This document shows, piece after piece, positions 43,798-55,440 of a stretch of DNA of 64,000 nucleotides (positions within the stretch are counted from its first letter, which is position 1; the number at the start of each line of letters is the position of its first letter). The notes below the pieces were generated by a model. It saw nothing but the letters and a program-made list of their open reading frames with translations. It ran no database searches and was not told the origin of the DNA. The position numbers were made by a program, and so were the translations under genes. The stretch is taken from NCBI GenBank assembly GCA_002049455.2, contig KV918994.1, positions 1-64,000 on the forward strand, written 5' to 3'. Origin of the DNA: Porphyra umbilicalis (lineage: Eukaryota > Rhodophyta > Bangiophyceae > Bangiales > Bangiaceae).

Positions 43798-44580
43798 TTG
43801 ACTAAATTAAACTTCTTCGACTTGCAAGAAATCGGCAAGTGCGGCCGTCACGGACTGGGCTGCGCGCCTGGGGCTGCAATCGAAGCCTGCCAGTTCGGGG
43901 GACCAGTCCACGAGGACTCTCTTTCATGATTCTTTCTTTGTGCTTTGTTGATGTCGAATGGACAGCGAAGAGAGAAAAGAGACAGCGACGTGGGACAATG
44001 TCAACTGCTTGTGTCTAACGTGAGAGGAAGCACACCAGAGACTCCACGGTCACCGCTGGGGATGGCATCAACCGGATTGACGGACCGCGCGAAACCATAT
44101 GTCAAAGCGGTCGCTGCGGTCCCAGACGTGCCGTGCTGAGACGCTGTTGCTGAAAACACCTGACGCGCGCACGTCTCGGCCTGAGTTGGAGGCGTTGTTC
44201 AAGAAATGAAGCCAAGATTTCGTGTTCATCGATGGCGTGGCTGCAGATGCTGAATGACTATGTACATACCCCCAGCGGTGGCAAGACGACCATGACGCAC
44301 AGCAGTCCGATATCGTTGATCATCACAGACCATTCAATCAACAGAAAACGATTGATCACGTCAATTGAATGTTCAGGCAGCTGTCTACCATCTCAGGCCA
44401 CGCGCTCCAACCACTCCCTGTCAGATCACAGATGCTGATCAGACGCGCGAGGGACGACATCGCTGGAGAAGGGTCGTTGGGACACATGATGACGACACAC
44501 TCGCTGTCAGTCGCTTCCGGTGATTAGGAAGGATTGCTGGGGGCCAACAATCTGTCCGTCAGATCATGATCGACTGGAAT
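43798..44580. other. AT-richer intergenic DNA, nothing recognised
   Basis: Short frames only. Several TTGATCA/TCAATTGA-like inverted motifs around 44.31-44.37 kb. No gene, RNA or element boundary that I can support. Confidence 0.4.
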
Positions 44581-45660
44581 TCATTGAACGAGGATCGATA
44601 CCAGGACCTTTTCGACACAATCCAATTGGCCAATTTCTGGGCGGCGCGTAATGAACCGTGTCGCCAGGGCCTGCAACAAGTGCGGATTGTCGAGCAAATC
44701 GGGCCACATGCAGACCAGGTTTCTGATATTCACTTTCAGGTCGTTGAAAACACATTCGATCAGCTTCAGGTCCGGGCTGTAGGCAGGAAGACGCCAAAAC
44801 GGTACGCCGTTGTTGCGCAGGAAGGTGTCGTCCGTGACGTTATGTATGGGCGCGTTGGTAAACATGACCACGCAATCGGACAGCTGTCGATGCCACGGCC
44901 ACCCAGGCACGTACACACCGAGCTTCGGGATGAGCAGTTGCAGAAAAAGACGCCAGTCTGCCGCTTTCAGCCCCCCATCGCGATCAGCCACGGACTAGAA
45001 GTTGACGATGCTTCCGTCACACGAGACAGCCATCGTCGTGCTGGTCCTGGGCACAACCCGTGGATCACGGCCTCGCTCCTGGGATCGCTGTACGGCCAGC
45101 GCACGACCGTACCGGCGAAAAAACGTCGCCGCAATCCGTGAGCGCCTTGTCGACTGATACGATGCACCTCCGAGGAATCCTCGCACGAGCGACGGCGTGG
45201 GCCCATCGAACGGCTTCCAGCGACTTTCGAAAAAAATGTAAGAGGACCTTTCGCGTTAAACCAAGCCGTCGCATGTGGAGGTCGACTGTGCTGTGTGAGC
45301 ACCGCAAACCCACAAAAGTTCCGCTTGGGTGGTCGCGCATCGCAGCGGGCATCGCCGCGTGCTCACGGAGGAGCGCCCAGAGGCTCTCCCGAATGAGAAT
45401 GATGAAAGCTAACATGAGGCGGTCATCGAACCAAAAGTTCGTCGTGTGGAAATTTCGGTGAACGAGATCGCGCCAGGGGGATTCCTGGTTGCGAAATTAC
45501 GCCGCCCACCGTTTGAGGGTCGACCGCTTGACACTGACATTCTCGTGGATAACGTGACTGGCTACGCTGTTGCGAAGTATGGCCAGCGCAACAAACATCC
45601 CTCATAACCTGTACCTGTTCGCTCGGGTCCGCAGCTGCCACTCCCTCACCGGACTGTCGA
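44581..45660 (-). pseudogene. Tc1/mariner (IS630-superfamily) transposase, decayed
   Basis: Read on the minus strand, pieces in three frames give the expected order: a helix-turn-helix segment (NSVASHVIHENVSVKRSTLK near 45.55 kb), a second one with STVDLHMRRLGLTRKVL (about 45.27 kb), the first catalytic region RRCIVSVDKALTDCG (45.15 kb), RRYGRALAVQRSQERG (45.1 kb), and the second and third catalytic regions MFTNAPIHNVTDD and LPAYSPDLKLIECVFNDLK (44.75 kb). The family's second Asp (DNAxxH) is Thr here and there are at least two frame changes, so it is dead. I found no TIRs around it. It borders the 77-bp satellite directly. Confidence 0.7.
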
Positions 45661-46599
45661 CGGCATGACTTGCGCATGAACTACGATGCCACGAGCAGTA
45701 GCGCCGCGTGCGCGCCGCACCTCCATCAAATCGACAACCGCACGACTTGTCCCCTAACAACGATGCCACATGCAGAACCGCCGCGCCCGCGCCGCAACCC
45801 CGGCCGACTGACGACTGCACCGTCCGCGCCTTACCTCCGGCCGACCAACAGCCGGACGACTAGCCCCCAAACGACGATGCCACAATCAGCAACGCAACGT
45901 GCGCGTGGCAACCGACGTCCGACCGACGACCGCACGACTTGCCCCCCAACGACAATGCCACAGACAGCAGCGCCGCGTGGGCGCCGTGCCAGCGGCTGAC
46001 AGACGACCGTTCGACTCGACCTTCCACGACAACGGCAAGAACGGGAACGCCTTGTGCTTCCCGCAGCAGCCGCCGACCAACGTCTGCACGAACTGACTCC
46101 CAACTACGATGCCACGAGCAGCATGGCCGCGTGCGCGACACACCCTCGGCCGAATGACGACCGCTCTTTCCGCGCCGCACCTCCCGCCGACCGACGATCG
46201 CACGACTCGCCCCCAAACGACAATGCCAAAAGAAGCAGCTGCACGTGCGCAACACCCCAGAGGCCGAACGACGACCGCACAACATGCCCTTCGACGAAAA
46301 TGCCACGAGCAGCAATGCCGCGTGCGTGCGGTACGTGCGGTCAACCGACGACCGCACAAATTGCTCCCCACCGACAACGCCACGATCAGCAACGCCACGT
46401 GCGCTCGGCAACCAGCGGCCGACCGACGACCGCACGGCTTTCCCGCTACGATAATGCCAGTAGCAGGGGCGCCGCGTTCACACCGCAGTAGCGGCCGACC
46501 GGCGACCGCAACACTTTGCGCCAAACGACAACGGCGCGAACAGCAACGCCGCGATTGCGCCGCAGCAGCGGCCCACCGACGACCGCACGACGTGTCCCC
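45650..46599. repeat. 77-bp satellite, left part
   Basis: Units of about 76-78 bp, each containing a CGACCGACGACCGCACGAC-like block, CTTGCCCCC, AACGACAATGCCACG and GCGCCGCGTGCG. Anchors lie near 45859, 45937, 46203, 46281, 46357, 46433 and 46510. The period is not a multiple of three, so the long frames seen here are not a protein repeat. The array stops at 46599 at a MITE and continues after 47850. Confidence 0.8.
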
Positions 46600-47850
46600 A
46601 AGAGATTAGTGGAATCTGAAATTTGGTCGGTACTCCGATACAAACCGTGGAAATATTCCTGCTCCCCCAATTTTGTCCCGGTGGACAGAGACTCACTTGC
46701 GGACAGGCTCTCTCCACCTATCAGATGCGCTCCTGGGACTGACTTGGTGCTCCTGCCTGCTTACATAAGCCCATGCAGCCTGGAAATCAACATCAGCTCC
46801 TCTGACATTCTCCACTTCTCGCAAGGAGACAGTGGACATCCTAAAAATCTCGCGTGGGCAGCTTGTTCCGTGCCAAGAAAATCGGACTATGCGGAAACAA
46901 ACAGGGAGTTCTGCCGGATGCAAGGTCCTGGAACCGAATGCGGGCTTTCTATTGGCTTTGATGCCTTCTTACTGTCGAGATAGACCAATGGAGTGCTTTT
47001 ATTCACAGTCAGTCTCTGTGTCTTGTCCCTCAGGACAACATTCGGGGATCAGCAATCCATCATGATTGCGTGCCGGGCTCATGACGGTAGCGAAATCTCA
47101 AATTCGACAGAAATGAGATTTTCTGGAGGAGATCACGAGGCATATCGGATTCAGCGTCTGCAACGATCTAGGACAAAATCCGATTGCGACATTCGATAAC
47201 ATCGCAACTCTTCTGGCATGGCGAGCGGGATGGGAAACATAGAAAGATCGGCCGGACAGGCGCCTGCCCTGGTTCAGTCGCCATCTGGTGCCCTCGGCAG
47301 GACTGTCAGAAACGCGTGTGCTGCAGGCTAAAACCAGGTCTCGCTGGACCCAATTCAGAGCGTCGCATCAGCAGTCGAGATACGTTTTACAATCTTATCA
47401 CTTCTGGACCATGAGAGCAAGCGCAACCTGCAGTCCGCACAACTGCTGATTTGCCGAGAGCTCGTATCCGGCCCAATGCATGACTGCCGTACATCTGTTC
47501 AGCACAGTTCTTCTCGTCGGGATCGACCAAAGTTCGGGAAACTGCACTAACTGTGCTCTCACGAATGGGACAGGTGGCTTGTTTGAATATTCGATTGCGA
47601 GCCAGCCAATGAATCTCTAGGCGCCACTGCTGCTATCGTTTTCACCGATGTTCTTACCGGATCAAGCGGAGTGTCCGAAGTCCGATCTGAGTACCGTCTA
47701 TTCAGGCACAACGGCTCCGATAAGGACGGCTCTACTCTTTTCCCTCCAAGTTGAGTATTGTACGAGTTTCCAGCCTCAGCCCATATCACGGATGGATACG
47801 AGTATCCTGTGCGGATATATTCTCCAAGGATTCATCCTCACCAACCCCTG
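46600..47850. mobile_element. hAT-type MITE, 1.25 kb, CAGGGG family copy 2
   Basis: AT-richer block inserted into the satellite. Its right end reads ACCAACCCCTG, i.e. CAGGGGTTGG on the minus strand, and continues TATCCGCACAGGATACTCGT, matching the 30272 element. The left end (AAGAGATTAGTGG) is diverged. Flanks GTGTCCCC (46592-46599) and GTGCCCCC (47851-47858) form an 8-bp target duplication with one difference. No transposase frame. Confidence 0.7.
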
Positions 47851-48430
47851 GTGCCCCCCAACGACGACGCCACGAGCTGGTGCGCCGCGTGCGCGCAGTA
47901 ACCAGCGGCCGACAGAAAACTGCACGGCGCGCCGCCCAACGACAGTGCCACTAGCAGAAGCGCCTCGTGCGAACAGCACCAACGGCCGACCGCCGACCAA
48001 ACGACTTGCTCCCAAACGGCAACGGCACGAACAGCAACGCCGCGTGCGCGCTGCACCAGCGGCCGATCGAATACCACACGACTTGCCCCCCAACGACAAG
48101 GGCAAGAACATCAACGCCGCGTGCGCGGCAGCCAGCAACCGACCGCCGATCGCACGACGTGCTCCAAAAAGATGATACCACGAGCAGCAGATCCACGTGC
48201 GCGCCGTACCAGCGGCCGACCGACGACCGCACGCCTTGGCCTTTAACGAAAATGGCACGAACAGCAACGCCACTTGCGCACCGCACCAGCGGCCGTCCCA
48301 CGACTGCTATACGTGCCCCCGAAAAGCGCAGCTACGAGCAACGACGCCGCTTGCACACCGTGGCAGCGGCCGATTGACGCCCTCACGACGCGCGCGACCA
48401 CGACAACAGCACTGCCGCGTCCGGTCCCTT
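47851..48430. repeat. 77-bp satellite, right part
   Basis: Same units as 45650-46599; anchors near 47934, 48009, 48084, 48160, 48236, 48312 and 48388, 75-77 bp apart. Units become more diverged to the right. Confidence 0.8.
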
Positions 48431-49340
48431 CAAACGACTCGACCGTCCGCCGCACCGGCACTGCAATTCGACAGACGTCGCCCGGCCACTCGCTCGCCTG
48501 CTTCCGAGACCCCGCAATGCGACAGACGCCGCGCAATCGGCGCCGCTAACGCAGCCCCTCAACCACCTGACCGCACCCACCGCCTCGTTTGCGACGCAAC
48601 GAACGCCGCGAGACCGCGGACGCGCACACCCGCTGTCAACGCTTTGGGCGCACGCAGTTTCGCGCGCGCGCGGAAAAGAACGCCGCGCGACGACCGTTGC
48701 GTCCGTCCACGCCGATTCACATGACCGCACGCGGCGCGGCGACCGGGCGGTAGCAAACACCGCATGACAATGGAGGCGACCGGCCCCCCACGATGACTTG
48801 AGCTCACGCGGCGCGGCGTTAGCGCCTTCATAGATGCCGCGAAATTTGTGCCGCGTCCGCCCTCGATGATCCACGAGACCGCCCTACGGGAAAAGCCGGA
48901 GTCAAAAACAGGCATACTCCTATCGAGAACTATGCCGGTTTCCTAAAATTTGGGACGCACCACAGGGCCCTTCAGGGGACCCAAGTATACCGGAAAAAAA
49001 CGGCATCAGTGAGACATTGACCGGTGTCTGAGACCTCCTCACGGCAAAAAAGCGGCATACCTGGGCTTCTGAGGACCGCAGAAACGAGGGACTGCGGCAG
49101 AGCTCCGTCACTCTCATCCGTTCATTTCATTATCGACCAATAGGGATGGAGAGCGTCGTTGCATCCAAACCACAGGCTGGTGCACGGCCCTGGACAGGAT
49201 CTCAAATTGTACCGATCCGTGAATATTCCAAATTTTCATTCCTCAAATACGGCCAACAACGTAACGTTTACCTTGAGCATGAGCAATTGGGTCCATGCGC
49301 GGATCCCGGGTCGGCAACGTGCCGACCAAAGCGAGGGTAA
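48431..49340. repeat. Intergenic with a mariner-type end-like fragment
   Basis: No gene. The segment 48926-48962 contains TTTGGGACGCACCACAG, resembling the TTTTTGGGACACGCACCATA terminus of the MITE at 4266. CGGCATAC/ATGCCGG motifs recur at 48929, 49057 and 49942. Probably old MITE debris. Confidence 0.35.
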
Positions 49341-51102
49341 AGATGCAAAGCAGATAAGAAGCAGAGACACGTGCCGATGGTCCTGGTCCAACATGGAAGC
49401 GGGGGAGAAAAACACCGAGGGGAGCAGAGGGGCAGCGAGAAGCAAGGGCGTTGGGGGACAGGGGGGAAGCAAGAAAGGAGAGAGAGAGCGCGCCCTTCAG
49501 TTACTCAACCCTCCACCCGCCGTCGCCCGCCGTCCGCGCCGCCACGCCCGTCAGCCCGCCGTCCCGTCCCGCGCCGTTGGCGCGGTGCGCCGTCCGCGCG
49601 CTTGGCCGCGTGCGCGCGGCTACAGCAGTGGGGAGGCGAGCGGTGGAAGAATGAGCTCAGGAGGGGGGGGGGGGGTTGTGGGGGGGGCGTGATGGACGGA
49701 TGGTGTGTTTCGATGGGGCGTCGTGGTTCTCAAGTTCAGGCTGAGCGACCGTCGCCTGGGCTGGCCTCGGGGTCACCCTCATGTCCTCGGGGGCATCCCC
49801 TCTTTACGGGCCTTGTTGAGCCCCTCTCCTTGTCCAATTAAATGGGAGGTGGGGAGCAGCAGGCGACGGTGAGCGGCGGTGCGCGGTCGCCGACAGTCGA
49901 TCCCCAGCGGGTGCCACAAAACCGGAATAGTGAGTCGAGTATGCCGGTTTCTTTGTGGAGATGCCGGTTTTCCGCCCGGTTTTTCCCGTAGGGCCGCATG
50001 TCCTGCTGCCTCGTCTGCAGCGACACTACCGGAAGACCGCCACCCGCCAAAGACGAAGAAACCCGCTCGGGACAGCGTCGTGCCCACCAGTAGCACTGCT
50101 GCTGTGCTGCCTCGCTGCTGCCCATAAACGGGCCGGCCCGCCGCCCACGACCTGCGAATCCGCCCGCAGTTCCGCGGATGCAGCCGAAACGCAATTGCCG
50201 CCCGAAGAAGAGCTTGACAGCATCCGCCCGACGACGTGCTCGCCCACTGCGCCGTCCCTGTTGGGCCAATGCCATTTTCAGTCAACCGGCAGGCCCGCAT
50301 CCTGCCGACGACGTACCTGAGCAAAGTGCGTCGGCTGCAGCGCCACAACCACCACCGGGCGATGACCCGAGCCTGTCAACTGCCTCGGACGTGTAAGCAG
50401 CGTTGCACCGCTGACAACGACGGGTTCGAGGCGTTGAGGCTTAGCCACGCCGCAACAAACACCGCCCGATGACGACGCAACGCGGCCCCTGGTGTCGCGC
50501 CAGGCACCTCTGCCGACAGCGCTGATGCGATTGAAGGAAGGGGAAACAAGGGCAACGCGTCGACGATCGGCGAGGGGGTGGACACCGGACTCGAGGGTGG
50601 CCGCAATGCAAAATAGCTGGCGTTTGGAGACGGGAAGCTTGCTGGCCATGCATTGTTCTGTGGTCTGCTGCGTATCTCCAAAGAGGTCTCAGTAGAGGAA
50701 ACCGTGAATGGTCTGTGCACCCGAGATGCTTGGAAGGTAATTCTTGTCCACACACGCGCTCAAGGAACTGGCTGCGGATGCCACACGTTTGCTGCCAGCA
50801 CGTATTCCGGCTTTTGTCGCCGGCGAAAAAAGCGGGTCCATAAAGTAAGGATCTGCAATACAGTACTTGATCACGACCACTCCACGAGCGTGGAGACTTC
50901 GTGAGCCACTGGCGTTGCGTCGTTGCAGGGCGTCAAGCAGCCACACGCATCCAAATTGTACCATACAATTGGGAAAGCCTGGACGCCCCTGGACCAGAAG
51001 AACCGCCCCGACCGATCGTGAGCGGGCGGGCTGACGCCTGCCATTCCACCGCCGCGTTCGGGAACGACCTGCTGATACCCCCTCTTGGGAAGTCTGCCAC
51101 AC
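49341..51102. other. Intergenic, nothing recognised
   Basis: GC-rich stretches around 49.5-49.7 kb and 50.0-50.6 kb are open in several frames on both strands but show no domain. A 12-base G run lies near 49664. The palindromic segment CCACTCCACGAGCGTGGAG at 50877 recurs inverted near 53703. Confidence 0.4.
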
Positions 51103-51485
51103 TAGGGCTGCTCAGAACGCCCGGTGCGTCGATAAAGGCGTCGTTAAGGTCGTCACCAGGGCGTCACTTGGACGTCGTGCGCCCCGAACGCCTCAACTCA
51201 AAAGGGCGTCAGCACGGCGTCTCGAAGAGAATGTTTTGAGGGGAAGTTCACATGATTTAGCAGGTGGCGGCTTTCAACCTTGGTTGGGGACAGGCACCCA
51301 GTCTTGACACAAAAATGAAATACGAAAGCAAAGTATGGGTGCCACTTGACCCCTATTGCAACTAGTGACGTTTCTACTTGGGGCGTCGTGAGGGCTGTTT
51401 GGCTGCCTAATGGGGCGTCAGTAAGGCGTCTTATCCGTCGCGCGCTCCTGAAGTCCCCGAAATAGGAGCGTCGTGTGCAAACCTA
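51103..51485 (+). mobile_element. hAT-type MITE, 383 bp, copy 2
   Basis: TAGGGCTGCTCAGAACGCCC at the left and GTGCAAACCTA at the right are the counterparts of the 9281-9662 ends. Flanks TGCCACAC (51095-51102) and TGCCACAA (51486-51493) form an 8-bp target duplication with one difference. Interior GGGCGTC motifs as in copy 1. Confidence 0.8.
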
Positions 51486-52723
51486 TGCCACAAAACCTAT
51501 TTTGTTTCCGCTTCCCAGGCGCGGAGAACGACTGCGGAGAACGACAAACACGTGTACCCATACAATACTCTGACACGCAGCTGCTGACCGGCCTCCAAGG
51601 GCTCTCCAGGGCACTCTTTGACGCGCCCGCGAGCACGCCTACCCTGGACAGTGCGTCATCCAGCGCGCCCTGCAAGCACACCCCGTCGGCCCACCCCCTC
51701 CCCCCCACCCTTCCCCCGCCCAGCTCCGGCTCCAGCGCGTCCTAAGGCGCTGCGACCACTACTTACCGCCGCGGCCGCGGGAGCGGTGGCTCGCCCTGCT
51801 TGCCTTGCCACCCCTCCCTGACCCCTGGACGCACCCGCCCTGCCCGCCTCGCTTCGCTCCGCCCCGCTCCGCCCCACCCCTTTCCGCCCCACCAAATCCA
51901 GCCTCACCACCGGCACTCCCTCTGGCGCTTATATCGCTGCCTTCCACCTCGGCGGCGGCAGCGGTAGCTGGCCCCTCTGGTCCCACGTAACTACCCTGTC
52001 TGCTCGCCCCGCTTGCTCCGCCCCGCCTTTCCTCGTCCCGTTCCGCCCCATCACCGGCGCCAGAATCTGCTCGACCCCCGCTGCGCTCCGCCTGAGCGGC
52101 CGCTGCCAGCGACTCGGCGGCGCCGGCCGGCGCGACGCCCCTTCCTTCTAACGCCTCTTTTGCGGTTGTGGAGGCCGCCCTCATTGGCGACGCTGCCCTG
52201 CGGGCGCAAAGTCCCCCTCGCTTTCGTAGATCACGACGGCGTCGACACCCATGCAACCTGATAACAACGACAAAGGCAGAGACGGCGCTGGCTTGTTCGA
52301 GCGCCCGCTGGCCGTCGGCCGCCCTCTTGTATTTTGTAGGTGGCCACGGCCTGTGGCGGCAGCAGCGGGCGGCGGCAGCAGTGCGCAGTGGTGGCGGTGG
52401 GTGTGCGGCGATGACTGGCGGGCGCGCGGTGGCGGCGGGCGGTGGCGGCGGCAGGCAGCGGCTGCGGCGGCCTGTGCCCGCGCAGGGCAGGCGGCGGTAG
52501 CGGGGGGCGGTGGCAGCGCGGGGCGGCGGCAGCGGGTGGCGGCGGCAGTTGGGGGCGGCGGCAGCGGGGAGCGGCGGCAGCGGGAGGCCGCGGCAGCGAG
52601 AAGCAGCGGCAGCAGGGGGCATCGGCGGTGGGAGGCGACGGCAGCGGGGGGCGGCGGCAGCGGGGGGCGGCGGTAGCGGCGGATGGTGGCGGCGTCAGGC
52701 GGCGGCAGCGGAGGGGTGGGCAG
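51486..52723. repeat. GC-rich tract with a GGCGGCGGCAGCGGG minisatellite
   Basis: 52.33-52.71 kb consists of an imperfect 15-bp repeat (GGCGGCGGCAGCGGG). Every frame is open and gives Gly-Ser-Arg, Ala or Pro-rich translations. 51.8-52.1 kb repeats CCGCCCCGCTCCGCCCC-like units. No gene can be supported. Confidence 0.55.
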
Positions 52724-53383
52724 AAGGGTTCGCAGTAGTGCCCCCATATGATGGGCGTGGGGCAAGAACACGCCCCAAACGCGCATTCACAGCGCCCTTT
52801 TGAAGGCTAGCGACGCCATTTACACGCCCGAAGTAGCACCCATAAATAGGAAAATTTAAAGGTAGCGCCCTGTGGTTCACGGGTTCTTCTGTTGTCGTAG
52901 CCGCCAGTCGATCCAATTGTACATTTATTGATGACAGTCTCGAGTCGCTTCTGCCAAGTCCCCGGCAGTTTTTGTTTTCTTCACAATCAAGCCCAACCAC
53001 CACCACGCCCACGACAATACCCTTCCCCGTACAGGCGCTCTGCCGCCGCAAGGTACCACACCATAACAAAAACATCACCCAGCCTCTCAACTTTGCGCTG
53101 CGAGACACGACGATAGCAGAGGGCACCCCCATCCTCCGTCTGATCCCATGCCGAGGCTCTGGCACCTTGACAACGCGTTCCACACCCACCTCCTTCACCC
53201 GAAGCTGCGTGCTGTGCACCAGGCAATCATGAGCTTGAAAACGTGGTATTATCAATACTCTATCCGCGCCCTTTCCGCGCTTCGGCGTCGAGGGGCGCGT
53301 GGCGTTAACAGCGCCCAAACAGCGCCCTAACAGCGCCTTGAGAAAGCCCCTCAACAGCGCCCCGGGCGCTCTTCCCAACCCTA
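52724..53383. mobile_element. hAT-type MITE, 660 bp, related family
   Basis: Left end AAGGGTTCGCAG and right end CTTCCCAACCCTA are inverted counterparts of the TAGGGTTG ends above, with exact 8-bp target duplications GTGGGCAG (52716-52723 and 53384-53391). The right subterminal region repeats CAGCGCCC (53300-53370), a change of the GGGCGTC theme of the 382-bp elements. No transposase frame. Confidence 0.75.
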
Positions 53384-53391
53384 GTGGGCAG

Positions 53392-55440
53392 GTAGCACCC
53401 CCGCTCACAGGCCCTTGGGCCCACACAAAGCAGCACCGGGGAGGGCACTGTGGGCGATGGCTGCCAATGTCGCCAAATAGCAGTGCAAAAGAAGGCCTAC
53501 AGCCGCCCCCTCCCAGGCCATGAACGAGCCCATCTCGCGCCACAGCGCAGGGATCAATGGACCATCGACGGCGCCGAGACGTTCATCGATGGATTCTTAT
53601 TTTCTCCATTTTTGCCGACCGACAACCGCAGAAGTCCCGATAGGGGGCACTTGCATGCCAGTGAGGCGATCGAGCATGTCCCCTTGTCATTGGCTTACGA
53701 TGACTCCACGCTCGTGGAGTGGGCAAGACCATTTACATTATCGGACGGCAAGTGAAGCGCCGGCCGTTGGACTGGGCCTTATCGTTTCACGTCACTCGCT
53801 GGTCGCACAGATAACGAAGCGGGGCGCTGCTATTTTTTGCATGTTTTGTTTTTTGTCTCATGCAAGCCAGCCAGCTTGAACCGCCCTATCAAATTGAGTG
53901 GACTGCATGTATCAGCTGGATCATTGTTGCAACGGCTATCGCTGAGCCGGAAACCGGACGTAGCGCTTCCTCAGTGTCGCGCGACCCACGCGCATTCAGG
54001 CACTTCTCGTATTCACAGCCCCCTTTTTTCGAAGTACCGCCGGAACTCCCGTATCTGTCATCTGAGAGACTTCGGCTGTTGGAGGTCCATTTTCGACGCT
54101 CCCACATCGATTCTTGCACAGATTTAAGTGCATGACATATACCGTAAGCACCCGCACAGCTGCTAGTTGAACTGTGACACCGTTCCTACGGGAAGAAGAC
54201 AAAGGTAACGGTACAGGGCACGAGGGCAGATGGCCATGACGGGCAGTCTGCGCGTCAACCACCACGATAGGATGAAATCACAGGCGAGCAGAGGCAATCT
54301 GCCGCCGCCGCTGAGGCACACCGCCGCCAGCGCGCAGTGGTTGATTGCGCCCGGAGAAGACCGCGCCGCGTGGAAGGGACCCGTCAAATGCCGCTCGAGC
54401 AAAGGAACAGAAGCAAGGGGCGCTCGACCCGCGGGATGCTGTGGCGGTATTGTCCTTGGGCGAAGGGGTCGGTAGCGCGAGAAGAGAAGGACGCTGCCGA
54501 CGGCAACCGTCGTCGGCGGAGGCCCGCGCCGCCGTGGTTATGAGCCGTGGCGGCGCACGCGCGCTGCAGCCCCGCCGCCCCCATGAGAGCAAGCGGACGC
54601 ACGCATCAAGGCAAGCCGCCACATCCGCATGCCGCCACAGCCGCGGGCCCGGAGCGCATCGACAAGGCGAGAGAGAAGCCGCAGCTGCTGAATGGAGGCA
54701 GCCGCGGCGCCGGCCACCACCGAAGCCTCTACCAGCCGCCGCGCACGGCAGGTGCAAAGGCACGGCCGTGGGCGGCGGTGGGTACACCGACACCCCCCCC
54801 CTGCGCGTGGAAAGCGGCAAACTCACGAACGGGCAGAATTGGCGCGCCGCCTAGGGAGCCGACCAGTTTCTTGAGACGCGGTGGTCGGCACGGCCGATCC
54901 CCGCCCGCCCAATAGAGCATCTTCGCGCGGCACGGGCGCAGCACCACCGATCATTAACCGGGACCGGTTGCAGGAAGAATGCACAACCAAAGAGACAACG
55001 AACAGCCTTGGCGCGGTATATGGTACTTCCCCCAAAAATGGACATACCGCCGATCAGGAAGCATCGTTCCCACATCGTGCTATAAGGGATCTTCCTGCAA
55101 GTGGAGCCAATGACTGGACCGTATTTGTGCCCCGGTAAAACTTGCCGCACTCTGATGATCCCCACGCGAGATGCAGGAAGCCAACCAACGTCACCAAATG
55201 CCTTCTGCTCATGCAAGGAAAAAGGCCTTCTGTCTGGGGGCATTTCTTTCTTCATCTGCACGATCCGGCGTCGCGCGTCATTTGAGTTGTCGTTTTGTGT
55301 CCGCCTTCGGCGATTGCGATCGTCGCCTAGAATTCCTATGGCCTGTTCAGGAGGCAGAGGCAGTTTTTCTTCGTGTACCGCCGCCATGTTCGCTGTGTGC
55401 AATTGGGGCGGCCATTCGTGGCCACTGAATCTGCGATCAG
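53392..55440. other. Intergenic, nothing recognised
   Basis: Short or composition-driven frames only. 53.70-53.75 kb has the inverted copy of the 50877 palindrome and TTACATTATCGGAC, a 14-mer also present in the mariner MITE core at 9197, so some MITE debris is likely. 54.3-54.9 kb is GC-rich and open in several frames without a domain. Confidence 0.4.

Noticed and set aside
45650-48430. 77-bp array as CRISPR or as a repeat protein
   Set aside because: Units are homogeneous along their full length (no spacers), and 77 is not a multiple of three, so no frame persists.
51759-52622. Minus-strand Pro/Ala/Gly frame over the GGCGGCGGCAGCGGG repeat
   Set aside because: Minisatellite open in every frame; no non-repetitive protein part.
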